In this document: one piece after another, positions 1 to 7,985 of the stretch
How positions within the stretch are numbered: the first letter of the stretch is position 1
Layout: every line of letters starts with the position of its first letter
Source of the DNA: Prosthecobacter vanneervenii
GTDB lineage: Bacteria; Verrucomicrobiota; Verrucomicrobiia; Verrucomicrobiales; Verrucomicrobiaceae
Length of the DNA: 64,000 nucleotides
Assembly (NCBI RefSeq): GCF_014203095.1
Contig: NZ_JACHIG010000014.1
Span: 1 to 64,000, forward strand
Reading direction: 5' to 3'
Position numbers and translations under genes: made by a program
Notes under the pieces: model-generated
The model's input: only the letters and a program-made list of their open reading frames with translations
What the model was told of the DNA's origin: nothing
The model's database searches: none

Positions 1-50
1 CTCTGCGTCGCCAAAATGCCGCGCCATGGTTCTTTGCTTCCCGCTCGAAA

Positions 51-85
51 GCACTCCCAGTGCCGAACACTACTGGCAGGAGTGC
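51..85 (-). terminator. Probable terminator of the sugar operon
   Basis: Read on the minus strand, GCACTC and CCAGT pair with ACTGG and GAGTGC around a 10-nt loop, with a 3-nt bulge on one arm. A short TTT follows. It starts about 9 nt after the stop of the last gene in the minus-strand polysaccharide run, which is where an intrinsic terminator is expected. The U-tract is weak. Confidence 0.45.
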
Positions 86-93
86 CCATCGTA

Positions 94-984
94 CTATTCC
101 GGCTTCTTGAGGATGACGTAGAGGTAGTCGCTGGCGCCCTGGCGGATGAGGGTTTCGCGCCAGACGGCGTTGAGGGCGGGGTCGAAGGGGATTTTGCCGT
201 TGCCGGTGGGGCGTTTGTCGCGCATCCAGACCATGGCGTTTGAGAGGTCAAAACGGTGGTCAAAAGTCAGGTTTTCTGTGTCGAATCCGGCAATGGAGGC
301 CAGTTTTTTGAGGGCGGTGGCGGTGAAGTACCAGAGGTGGACTTTGCGGTAGAAGAAGGCGGCGTAGTCGGGGCTGTTGGCCACCATCCAGTCGTCGGCG
401 TTGGGGGTGCTGAGGGCCAGGATGCCGCCGGGCTTGAGGAGGCGGTGGATGTCCTGGAGGAACTTGATCGGGTCTTCGACGTGCTCGAGGACGCTATAGC
501 TGACGGCGGCGTCGATGGTGCCGGCGGTGGGGACGTCCTGGGCCCAGGTATAGACTTCGTGGCCGCGCTGGCGGAGGGAGTCGTGGTAGCACTGGTTGGG
601 CTCGACGGCGATGGTCTTGGAGGCGAAGCCTTTCACCAGATCGAGGAAGGGGCCGGCGCCGCAGCCGATGTCGGCCACGGTTTTGCCACGCAGGGTGTGC
701 ATGCCGATGAGGTCGAGGCGGTGGGGCTGGTCGTTGTCGTTGACCTTGAAGTAGGCGTCCACGGCATTGCCCTGGCTGAGGTCGTCGCGGTATTCGCCGG
801 ACTTGTAGTAGGCCTCGATGTCGGCCATGACGGGCGGGAGGTGGCGTGCGCCGCAGCCGCCGCACTCCCAGACGTCGAGATCGTCGGGGGATTTTTTGCC
901 GAAGGAACCCATGCGGATGGAACCGTGGTAGCAGCTGCGCCATTCCGTGGCGCTACAGATGGGGCAGGGGGTGGTGAGGCTCAT
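94..984 (-). CDS. Class I SAM-dependent methyltransferase with N-terminal zinc ribbon
   Basis: A 296-residue protein. Two CxxC pairs (residues 7-10 and 41-44) look like a small zinc ribbon. A SAM-binding motif I (VADIGCGAG, about 103-111) starts a Rossmann methyltransferase domain, and a Methyltransf_11-type motif (SYSVLEHVEDP) follows. The ATG at 984 was chosen because it overlaps the upstream NeuC-like stop by 4 bp (ATGA). A longer reading upstream would lie inside that gene. This architecture is common in polysaccharide loci, where such enzymes methylate sugars or lipid-linked intermediates. The substrate is unknown. Last gene of the minus-strand run. Confidence 0.85.
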   Translation of the reverse strand: MSLTTPCPICSATEWRSCYHGSIRMGSFGKKSPDDLDVWECGGCGARHLPPVMADIEAYYKSGEYRDDLSQGNAVDAYFKVNDNDQPHRLDLIGMHTLRGKTVADIGCGAGPFLDLVKGFASKTIAVEPNQCYHDSLRQRGHEVYTWAQDVPTAGTIDAAVSYSVLEHVEDPIKFLQDIHRLLKPGGILALSTPNADDWMVANSPDYAAFFYRKVHLWYFTATALKKLASIAGFDTENLTFDHRFDLSNAMVWMRDKRPTGNGKIPFDPALNAVWRETLIRQGASDYLYVILKKPE

Positions 985-2144
985 GCGGACGGGCGTTTGA
1001 CGTAGTGGAGCTGTTTCTGGGCGTAGGGCGTGAGCTTGGAGACCTGCTCGGCGATGCGTGCGGCCACGCCGGGCTCTCCATAGAGATGGGAGGTGGGGTA
1101 GCGGCCGTGGGCAAGCTGGCTGCGGGTGGCGGACTCGATCTCGGGCTGCAGGGGTTCCACACGGATGACGGACTGGGACCACTCGCGGCCATCCTGGCGG
1201 GAGCCGACGAGGACGACGGGCGTGCCTAGGAAGGAGGTCTCGCGGACGAAGGAGGAGGAGTTGCCGATGCAGCAGGCAGCGTGATTGAGCAGCGGGATGT
1301 AGATGTCCGGCGGCAGGTTCTTGTAGGCGTGCAGGGGGAACTCGTGGTGGTTCTCGCGGAAGCGGCGGATGGCCTGGGAGACGAGGTCGGAGCCGGCGTC
1401 GATGTTGGGCCAGAGGAGCACGGTCTGGAGATTGAGGCGGCGCACGGTTTCCAGCACGGCCTCCATCTGCTCCTCCTGATGACCGATGTCGGTGGTCACG
1501 GGATGGAAGAGGACGAGGAGGTAGGGCTTGGAGAAATCAATGGAGGTGCCGACGCCGAGGCGGCCGAGGACGTCCTGCGGCAGGTCATTGGAGGCGGCGA
1601 GGACGACATCGCTGGTGGGGCAGCCGAGGGGGAAGACGGTGGCGGGGTCTTCGCCCATGGCGACGATGTACTCCGCCGCGCGCTTGGTGGCGGGGAAGTG
1701 GTAGTGCGCCAGTTTGGTGATGGCGTGGCGGGTGGACTCGTCGATGGAGCCGGAGATTTCGCCGCCCTGGAGGTGGATGAGGCAGATGTTTTGATACGCA
1801 GCGGCGATGGCTGCAGCCATGGCCTCGTAGCGGTCGCCGATCATGAGCACGAAGTCGGGCTTCATGCGGCTGAACTCGGAGGCGAACTCGATGACGGCGA
1901 GGCCGATGGACTTCACCATCGTGATGGGCACGGAGCCTTCGAGCTGGAGATAGACTTCACTCTCCACGGGGAAGCCGTCTGCCTCCACGACATTGCGGGC
2001 GCAGCCGTAGCGGTCCAGCAGCATGGATCCGGCGCAGATGGTCTGCATGTCCACATCAGGCTCCTGCTGGAGCGCGTGCATGACGGGCTTCATGCGCGCG
2101 TAGTTTGCGCGGTTGACCAGGACGACGGCGATTTTCTTTTTCAT
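981..2144 (-). CDS. neuC: NeuC-like hydrolysing UDP-GlcNAc 2-epimerase
   Basis: A 387-residue GT-B fold protein of the hydrolysing UDP-N-acetylglucosamine 2-epimerase family (NeuC/LegG). Family signatures are visible: GDR at 103-105, HLQGGE at 124-129 followed by the ST/RHAITKLAH segment, and near the C-terminus GNSSSFVRE and GSRQDGRE. The family releases UDP and yields ManNAc or a modified analogue for nonulosonic acid synthesis. It is translationally coupled by 4-bp overlaps to the NeuA-like gene upstream and the methyltransferase downstream. The exact UDP-sugar cannot be read from sequence. Confidence 0.85.
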   Translation of the reverse strand: MKKKIAVVLVNRANYARMKPVMHALQQEPDVDMQTICAGSMLLDRYGCARNVVEADGFPVESEVYLQLEGSVPITMVKSIGLAVIEFASEFSRMKPDFVLMIGDRYEAMAAAIAAAYQNICLIHLQGGEISGSIDESTRHAITKLAHYHFPATKRAAEYIVAMGEDPATVFPLGCPTSDVVLAASNDLPQDVLGRLGVGTSIDFSKPYLLVLFHPVTTDIGHQEEQMEAVLETVRRLNLQTVLLWPNIDAGSDLVSQAIRRFRENHHEFPLHAYKNLPPDIYIPLLNHAACCIGNSSSFVRETSFLGTPVVLVGSRQDGREWSQSVIRVEPLQPEIESATRSQLAHGRYPTSHLYGEPGVAARIAEQVSKLTPYAQKQLHYVKRPSA

Positions 2145-2884
2145 GCAGATGGTTTCTTATAGCCGACGGGCAGGTGGCGTGTCTCGGCATAATAACGGGC
2201 CAGAACGATCTCCTCCGGCTCGTCGATATTCAGGAGCAGGCGCTCCACGAGGTGGGCGCGGGTGGTGGTGGTGAAGATGCGCTGCTCATCCATGAGGCAG
2301 GCGCGGGTGAGGGCGTAGCAGGCGCCATTGCGGTAGAAGAGCGGCTCCAGGGACTGGCGCTGTTTCACACCGGCACCGGCTTCGGCGTAGAAGCTGATGA
2401 CGTCGTCGCTGCTGACGCGCAGGACCTTGTGCGGATGGAACTTGGTGTCCACGCGGCTGACGGTGACGGCAGAGCCGGCGTTGGTGGCGGCGAGGAGATC
2501 CATGACGCCATTCACATCCTCCGGCTGACGGAAGGGGCAGGTGGGCTCGACGATGAGGATGACGTCGTAGGTGACGCCATCGATGCGCTCCATTTCGGTG
2601 ACGGCATGCTGGAGTGTCTCCACGGCACCGGCGGTGTCGGAGCTGAGCTCTGGCGGGCGAAGGAAGGGGGCATCGAGGCCGTGCTTCTTGCCCTCCTCGG
2701 CGTAGCGTTCGGAGTCGGTGGAAATGATGCGGCGGTCGATCCAGTCGCAGGCGGGCGAATTCAGCACCTCGCCGACGAGGGCGATGAGCGACCTGCCGGC
2801 AATCTGCTGCATGTTTTTGTCCGGGATGCCTTTGCTGCCAGAGCGGGCGGGCACCACGGCGAGGATGCGGCGGCCGTGTTTCAT
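2141..2884 (-). CDS. neuA: NeuA-like CMP-sugar cytidylyltransferase
   Basis: A 247-residue nucleotidyltransferase. The signature PARSGSKGIPDKN (residues 12-24) is the CTP-binding loop of CMP-N-acylneuraminate synthetases, and EPTCPFRQPED is the usual mid-protein motif. The family activates sialic, legionaminic, pseudaminic or related acids with CMP for surface glycans. It sits between NeuC-like and Gfo/Idh genes with 4-bp overlaps on each side. No NeuB-type sialic acid synthase is in the window, so the sugar acid may be unusual or NeuB may be encoded elsewhere. Confidence 0.85.
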   Translation of the reverse strand: MKHGRRILAVVPARSGSKGIPDKNMQQIAGRSLIALVGEVLNSPACDWIDRRIISTDSERYAEEGKKHGLDAPFLRPPELSSDTAGAVETLQHAVTEMERIDGVTYDVILIVEPTCPFRQPEDVNGVMDLLAATNAGSAVTVSRVDTKFHPHKVLRVSSDDVISFYAEAGAGVKQRQSLEPLFYRNGACYALTRACLMDEQRIFTTTTRAHLVERLLLNIDEPEEIVLARYYAETRHLPVGYKKPSA

Positions 2885-3879
2885 GAGGGGATGCGGATGG
2901 ACTGGCCCTGAGCGGCGCTCTGACGGCAGGCGTCAACCACCTCCAGCGCGGCGATGCCGTCTGCGAGAGAGCAGGAGGGGGCGGTGCGGGTGCCGCGGAT
3001 GAGCTCCAGCAGCTCCTGCGCCGCGCCCATGAACATCTCATTGCGCTCGCAGGTGAAGGTCTGGTCTTCCCATTTGAGCTCACCGGTGCGGGAGAGCTTC
3101 ACGGCATTCTCCTCGTAGGACCACATGAGGGTGCCGGTCTCGCCCACGGCGATGATGTGGCGCTGATGGGGGCGGCCGATGAGGTCGAGGTGGAGATTGG
3201 CCTTCAGGCCGCCGCCGAAGGAGGCGATGACGTCCACATTGTCGTCGGCACTGATGTCGAGGTCGGAGATTTTATCGACGGAGGCCATGACGGACTGCGG
3301 CTTGCCGGCGAACCAGAGCAGGAGGTCGAGGAAGTGGCTTTCGTCCAGCAGAGCGCCGCCGCCCTGCTCCTTGCTGGCCATGAAGAAGTCCTGATAGCGC
3401 TCCCAGGGGTGCCAGTCGGCGAGGTGGGCGCTCATGACAAAGCGGATGTGGCGCACCGCGCCGATCTCGCCGCTCTGCAGTCTGCGGCGGAACTCCGCCA
3501 CCGGGGGCCACCAGCGGTAGGTGTAGCCGAGGAGCACTTTGGCACCGCTGGCCTCCAGTTTGCGGCAGCTTGCGGCATCGATGCTGAGCGGCTTTTCGCA
3601 GAGAATCCAGCGGCCGCCTGCGCCTGCGGCGATGATTTGATCGACGTGAAAGGAGGGTGGTGAGGCGATGACGAAGCCATCGAAGGCGGTGGTCTTGAGA
3701 GCCTCGTCCAGATTGCCGTAGGTGGCGGCGAGGGGGCCCTCTGCGGCGGCCTCCTGCTGGCGGTCGGCGCGGGGGTCAAAGCCGCTGACGGTGCAGCCGA
3801 GGGCGCGCAGATTGCGGGCATGGCGTTTCCCGGCGGAGCCGAGACCAATGACGAGAAGGTGAAGGGTGGGGGCGCTCAT
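2881..3879 (-). CDS. Gfo/Idh/MocA family oxidoreductase
   Basis: A 332-residue NAD(P)-dependent dehydrogenase. The N-terminal dinucleotide motif is GLGSAGKRH (12-20) and the family EKP motif is at 95-97. There is no Tat or Sec signal, unlike the second family member at 28.5 kb, so this one is cytoplasmic. Its position, overlapping both the NeuA-like gene and the TPP-enzyme gene by 4 bp, points to oxidation or reduction of the nucleotide-sugar or sugar-acid intermediate. Relatives act in legionaminic and other surface-sugar pathways. Confidence 0.85.
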   Translation of the reverse strand: MSAPTLHLLVIGLGSAGKRHARNLRALGCTVSGFDPRADRQQEAAAEGPLAATYGNLDEALKTTAFDGFVIASPPSFHVDQIIAAGAGGRWILCEKPLSIDAASCRKLEASGAKVLLGYTYRWWPPVAEFRRRLQSGEIGAVRHIRFVMSAHLADWHPWERYQDFFMASKEQGGGALLDESHFLDLLLWFAGKPQSVMASVDKISDLDISADDNVDVIASFGGGLKANLHLDLIGRPHQRHIIAVGETGTLMWSYEENAVKLSRTGELKWEDQTFTCERNEMFMGAAQELLELIRGTRTAPSCSLADGIAALEVVDACRQSAAQGQSIRIPS

Positions 3880-5429
3880 CGAAGCTGTTCAGTCATATCC
3901 ACATACACGTCCGGCGCGAGGTGATACTCGATCAGGGCGGGTGGGCTGCCAGCGTGCTGCCACTGCTTGAGGGCTGCGTCAAGCCCCGCTGCATCCGGGG
4001 CATCCCAAGTGGCCAGGCCCATGGCCTCAGCGACTCGCAGGAGGCGGTGGTCTGGAAGGGTGAGGGGCTGCTGGGACCAGCCGAGCTTGCGCGCACGGCC
4101 ACGGATGCTGCCGAAGTAGCCGTCCCGCATGACGAGGACGAGGAGGGGAAGCTTCAAATCGACGGCGAGGGAGAGCTCGGCGAGGTTGGCGCGGATGCCT
4201 CCATCGCCGATCCACAGCACGGAGGGGCCGGGGGCGCGGGCGAGCGCGGTGCCGAGCGCGTAGCCGAGGCCTGCGCCGAGGTAGCGGCCATTGGGGGTGC
4301 CGGTGAGGTCGAGGTGGTTTTTGACGCGGAGGAAGTGCTCGGCCCAGACGGTGAAGTTGCCGGTATCGACAATGTGGGCGGCATCGGGCAGGCGGTCGGA
4401 GACGACACGCATGGCGGTGCGCGGGGAGTCCGCCCAAGAGTCCATGGACTGTGCGAGCTGGGCATGGGCGGCGGCGACTTCCTCCTGGCCCCAGCTTTTG
4501 GACTGGAGCACGTCGAAGAGTTCGGCGGCATCGGTGTCGCTCAGCCGGGCGGCGCGGGTGCCGAAGACGTTGTCCGGGAAGACGCGGCCCTCATGCATGC
4601 CTGGGGCGTCGAACCACAGGGTGCTGCCGTGAGGCGGTGCGGGAGAGAGCATCTCGCCGCTGCGCACGCCGAGGCAGATGAGCAGGTCGGCCTTGGGCAG
4701 GACGGTTTTTTCCGGGGTGCTGGGTTTGCCATCGCCGGTGCAGATGCCGGCGCTGTGCGGCAGGTGCTCGGAGAGCGCGCCCTTGGCGGCAGCGGTGGTG
4801 AAGACGGGGATATTCAGCGCGGCGAGGCGTGTACGCCAGGCGCTGCGGGTGGCCCAGGTGCCGACGAGCAGGGCAGGGCGGGAGGCGGAGACGAGCTGCC
4901 AGCGCCAGTCGGGCTGGGTGGCGGTCATGCACTGCGGCATTTCCTGCACGATCTCGGAGCGCGGGACGAGATCGGTATGCACGGGGCCGGGGCATTCCTG
5001 GGTGGCCTCGGCCCAGAGGGACTGCACCGAGCCCTCGGCCTCGCTGAAGCCATTCATGCTGCGCAGGAAGGAGGCGGCGACGTCGGGATGGGCGAGCCAT
5101 TTGTGCCTGCGACCGCTGGATTCATTGGGCGGGTAGGCTTCGGAAATGGAGAGGCAGGGGTAGCCCTCGTAGCTGTTGCAGAGCAGGCCGGGGGCGAGGT
5201 TCATGAAGCCCGGGCCTTTGATGGTGACACAGGCGGCGGGTGTGCCGCTCTGGCGGGCGTAGGCTCCGGCCATCAGGGCGGCCACGGCCTCGTGGCCTGT
5301 GGCGATGAAGGAACCGCCAGCGTTTTCGATCTGGGTGATCAGCTCCAGACTGGGACCGCCACCGGGCACGCCAAAGACACGACGACCGCCAAGCGCGGCG
5401 AACTGCTGAGCAAAGGATTCATAGGCCAT
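3876..5429 (-). CDS. Acetolactate-synthase-like thiamine diphosphate enzyme
   Basis: A 517-residue three-domain TPP enzyme. The catalytic-type glutamate is in GHEAVAAL (Glu47). The C-terminal GDG motif begins the cofactor-binding segment. At the metal-ligand position about 25 residues after GDG, where family members usually have Asn, this protein has Asp (RDGYFG). It is shorter than typical acetolactate synthases (about 550-600 residues). In a sugar cluster such enzymes can add a two-carbon unit to a keto-sugar (YerE type) or decarboxylate keto-acids. First gene after the AT-rich islet, overlapping the Gfo/Idh gene by 4 bp. Confidence 0.8.
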   Translation of the reverse strand: MAYESFAQQFAALGGRRVFGVPGGGPSLELITQIENAGGSFIATGHEAVAALMAGAYARQSGTPAACVTIKGPGFMNLAPGLLCNSYEGYPCLSISEAYPPNESSGRRHKWLAHPDVAASFLRSMNGFSEAEGSVQSLWAEATQECPGPVHTDLVPRSEIVQEMPQCMTATQPDWRWQLVSASRPALLVGTWATRSAWRTRLAALNIPVFTTAAAKGALSEHLPHSAGICTGDGKPSTPEKTVLPKADLLICLGVRSGEMLSPAPPHGSTLWFDAPGMHEGRVFPDNVFGTRAARLSDTDAAELFDVLQSKSWGQEEVAAAHAQLAQSMDSWADSPRTAMRVVSDRLPDAAHIVDTGNFTVWAEHFLRVKNHLDLTGTPNGRYLGAGLGYALGTALARAPGPSVLWIGDGGIRANLAELSLAVDLKLPLLVLVMRDGYFGSIRGRARKLGWSQQPLTLPDHRLLRVAEAMGLATWDAPDAAGLDAALKQWQHAGSPPALIEYHLAPDVYVDMTEQLR

Positions 5430-5653
5430 GCGGGGGCGGGTGTCGGAGTCGGCTGAGGGTGAGGAGGTTGGGGAAGACGATTCTTAATGGGGGGCGGGAG
5501 GGCTGTAAAGGGGCTCGTGGGGGCGTGTGATGGACTTGTTGCGTTAGGCAGGAGATGCTGCTGTGTGAGGTTCATCTTGGTGCCGAACCGAGAGGCGCTG
5601 CAAAAACGCAAAATTTCCGTTTTCCTCGCTTTTAAACAGGTTACCACCTTGGC

Positions 5654-6490
5654 ATGAAAGTGAACTCTACGGAACCCCTCCCCAAATCAGCTCAAGTAGC
5701 GGGCCTCGGTAGATTTTTAGTTACTTGTATCAAGACCTTAAGGTTTTCAAAAGCGGATGGCTTCATAGCATTCTTCAGTGCAGTGCTCGGCACTTTGGGG
5801 TATTTTAAGCCTAGCTGGCTTCCAGCTGGGATGATCTCATTTTTTCAGGGCACGGACAGCTGGCTGCCGTATGTATTCTTCACTACAGCGGAAGTTATTT
5901 ATCGTGCAGTTTCATCGCCCTATCAGGTATTCCTGTCCTGCCTAAAGCGCATCGACGAATTGGAAGCTCAAAATATCAGTTTGAATTCGGCGCTCGAGCC
6001 ACACCTGTATATTTCTTGTTCACCCTCAATCGATGGCTGCAAAGCCGGCTTTGGTCATGCGGGGAACGGACGAATCTTTCGAGTTGAGGTGAGAAATAGC
6101 GGGATTTTCGAAATAAACGAATGTCGGGCAGTTCTCCTGAAGATAGAAAAAAATGGAGTAAAGTTGTGGTCTGGAGATCACATTACGCTCGCGTTTCAAC
6201 CATCAGAGTTGCCGGACTCCCAATGCAAAAAAATCTCGCACGATGTGCCGTACTATCTCGATGTCGTCGGGGTCGAGGTTGGAAGTAACCGTGCATGGCG
6301 TTTTAGGCCTGGCACCAAAGAACACCATTGGCCCACAAATCCTCATTTTGATGATCTCTTTCAAGACGGTGTTGGAAATTATGCTTTCACCATTTCATTC
6401 ACCGCTTCAAAAACGGCCACCATAACGAAAGAGTTTCGCTTCGATTGGACGGGAGATTTGGCTTCAGCAGAGATGCATTTGGTGTCTTAG
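5654..6490 (+). CDS. Membrane-anchored hypothetical protein
   Basis: A 278-residue protein of unknown family. Two hydrophobic segments (about residues 35-55 and 68-88) precede a short helical stretch (SCLKRIDELEAQ). A soluble, strand-rich C-terminal domain of about 170 residues follows and may be exported or cytosolic. Codon use and base composition are clearly more AT-rich than in the flanking sugar genes, suggesting recent acquisition. It reads opposite to the surrounding operon and is followed by a plausible terminator at 6543-6577. No function can be assigned. Confidence 0.7.
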   Translation: MKVNSTEPLPKSAQVAGLGRFLVTCIKTLRFSKADGFIAFFSAVLGTLGYFKPSWLPAGMISFFQGTDSWLPYVFFTTAEVIYRAVSSPYQVFLSCLKRIDELEAQNISLNSALEPHLYISCSPSIDGCKAGFGHAGNGRIFRVEVRNSGIFEINECRAVLLKIEKNGVKLWSGDHITLAFQPSELPDSQCKKISHDVPYYLDVVGVEVGSNRAWRFRPGTKEHHWPTNPHFDDLFQDGVGNYAFTISFTASKTATITKEFRFDWTGDLASAEMHLVS

Positions 6491-6917
6491 AGTTGAGTTC
6501 GGAGTCAATCAACTTAACGCTTCGCATGAATGGCACTCGATTAAAGCGGCTTTTGACCGCATGGCAGCCGCCTTTTTAGCTGCACCAAAGTGTGGCCTAT
6601 CGAAGCCCAAGTGCGAGCAAGGTTGTCCTCCGTAGCTCGTAGATAAAAGGAGGAAGCTTCAGCAAGGCTGGCCTGGGTATCTGTGCCAGCAGCCGGACAG
6701 CAAGCCCAGCGCACTTTATACTCGGTGCTCTCCAGCAGCTGCTTGCCGCCGCCTCGCTACAGACTATATGTCATAGCGCATATAAACTCACTATCCATGT
6801 CCTTAACCGAGTGCCATTCATACTTGGCATTTTTTCTCGATTTTCTGCTCGGTCAAGGCGGAGGTCGGCCAGCTCTTCGTCTAGGAGGTAAAGGTGGGCC
6901 TCGGCAGATCAGAAAAT
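6491..6917. other. Non-coding stretch within the islet
   Basis: 427 bp between the membrane protein gene and the repeat microprotein. Apart from a terminator-like hairpin at 6543-6577 nothing definite is visible. A short plus-strand open frame (6683-6931) has no recognisable domain and no convincing ribosome binding site. Confidence 0.4.
6543..6577 (+). terminator. Possible intrinsic terminator after membrane protein gene
   Basis: GCGGCT (6546-6551) pairs with AGCCGC (6566-6571) and is followed by CTTTTT. It lies about 55 nt after the stop of the plus-strand gene. The stem is only 6 bp with a 14-nt loop, so support is moderate. Confidence 0.4.
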
Positions 6918-7133
6918 TTATAATTCACTGACAAATGTGACCTGCTTGCCAAGCAACAGAGCGATAGATTGTGCAGTGGCAGAGTTTACATTCTGAGCTG
7001 AGGTGATGGTCAGATGTGCCCCCGAAATTTTAATGCTCTGAGCTACTGATTGCAAAAGAACACTGTTTGTAGAGGCTGGTAGAGAGAGATTTGCGCCAGA
7101 CTGAGCGAGGGATTGTGCGAGTAATGAGTTCAT
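6918..7133 (-). CDS. Small three-repeat hypothetical protein
   Basis: A 71-residue protein from the ATG at 7133; a TTG one codon upstream is also in frame. Three similar units each start with Asn-Ser, continue with an AQS-rich helix (LLAQSLAQS, VLLQSVAQS, ATAQSIALL) and end in a short hydrophobic strand (ANLSL, AHLTI, QVTFV). This internal repetition argues that the frame is translated. No clear Shine-Dalgarno was seen. The family is unknown, and it may be a fragment of a larger repeat protein. Confidence 0.45.
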   Translation of the reverse strand: MNSLLAQSLAQSGANLSLPASTNSVLLQSVAQSIKISGAHLTITSAQNVNSATAQSIALLLGKQVTFVSEL

Positions 7134-7272
7134 CAAGGCTGAGAAATGAAAGGTTTAACTATTGCTGAAGAGCTGGATAAATATATTAGTGGTCGGAAAT
7201 AAGCGTGGATACTAATCTATATATACACGTGATTGTTGTTACAAGCGGCTGATGATTGTGTCGCTTCTATGA

Positions 7273-7608
7273 CTAATCTGCATGCTGTGTGTTGCAGGGC
7301 GGATTCCACTTGCGAATCAAATCCTTCTCCTCTGCGAGCCTAGCTTCCTCATCCGCTTGGGTGTGAGCGTGTATATGAGTGGCCCCATTCCGATCAATGC
7401 AAGTGTTGTCATTTGCATGTTCTCCCAAGCGACGGCTCAGATCATTTGTTTGTCCGATATATATCGGTCTCCATTTGCCTGGGGAAGATTCCTTGGCAAA
7501 AATGTAGTTTCCAGCAGATTTGGTAAAGTTTGTTTCTATTGGATGGATCCAATATTTGAATTTGGCGCCCGATTCGCCGGTCCAAAGGATAGTTGGTTCT
7601 TCTGGCAT
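7273..7608 (-). CDS. GIY-YIG nuclease-fold protein
   Basis: A 111-residue single-domain protein. The GIY half is GNYIF (33-37) and the YIG half is YIGQTNDLSRRL (50-61), followed by the helix with acidic residues (EEARLAEEKDLI) and the ending WNPPCN, typical of GIY-YIG domains. ATG at 7608 was preferred over an in-frame TTG at 7626. The family includes homing endonucleases, repair nucleases and many standalone proteins of unknown role. Its presence in the AT-rich islet fits a mobile or accessory origin. A specific DNA target is not inferable. Confidence 0.75.
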   Translation of the reverse strand: MPEEPTILWTGESGAKFKYWIHPIETNFTKSAGNYIFAKESSPGKWRPIYIGQTNDLSRRLGEHANDNTCIDRNGATHIHAHTQADEEARLAEEKDLIRKWNPPCNTQHAD

Positions 7609-7626
7609 AGACTGGACGTGTAACAA

Positions 7627-7985
7627 AGGTATTTAATATGTAAACGCTAAATTGCCTAATATAAATATATTATCAAATCATGATTTGATGTTATGAATTG
7701 CTCGCCAGGCTTCCGCTCAGTCCATCATTGCGGCATTCTGCTCCATAACCAAGGGCTCGCATCGCCAAGAAAAAAGTCGCTCGCTATGCCAAAGAAAAAG
7801 CCAAAGGGCCATTCATGCTGGTGGGCATAATTTACCTAGCACGGGCTCGCTGTTGTTGAGCTTTGCGTTGGAGGCATTGTCCAATGCAGGTTTTACAACG
7901 CGAATGGGCGCGAATAGCCGCGAATTTTTTGGAATCCGGAATTCAGAGGGGGCCTTGAGAAGGCTTGGCTAATGACACCTGGGGC
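7627..7985. other. Non-coding stretch with short CGCGAAT repeats
   Basis: 359 bp between the GIY-YIG gene and the 2-hydroxyacid dehydrogenase stop. Three copies of CGCGAAT lie within about 27 bp around 7899-7925. Otherwise no gene, terminator or RNA is recognised. Confidence 0.4.

Larger units (their letters stand above)
5430..7985. other. AT-richer islet interrupting the polysaccharide operon
   Basis: About 2.5 kb with visibly lower G+C than both flanks. It contains a plus-strand membrane protein gene, a small repeat-protein gene, a GIY-YIG gene and long low-coding stretches. Both flanks are minus-strand sugar genes that would otherwise form one run. No transposase, integrase or clear terminal repeats were seen, so the mechanism of insertion is unknown. 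Confidence 0.5.

Noticed and set aside
5543-5549. GTTAGGC at the left edge of the AT-rich islet as a possible third integron core site
   Set aside because: No RYYYAAC partner lies upstream within 150 bp, so no attC can be formed.
6512-6518. ACTTAAC as a possible attC left box after the islet membrane protein gene
   Set aside because: No GTTRRRY box follows within about 170 bp.
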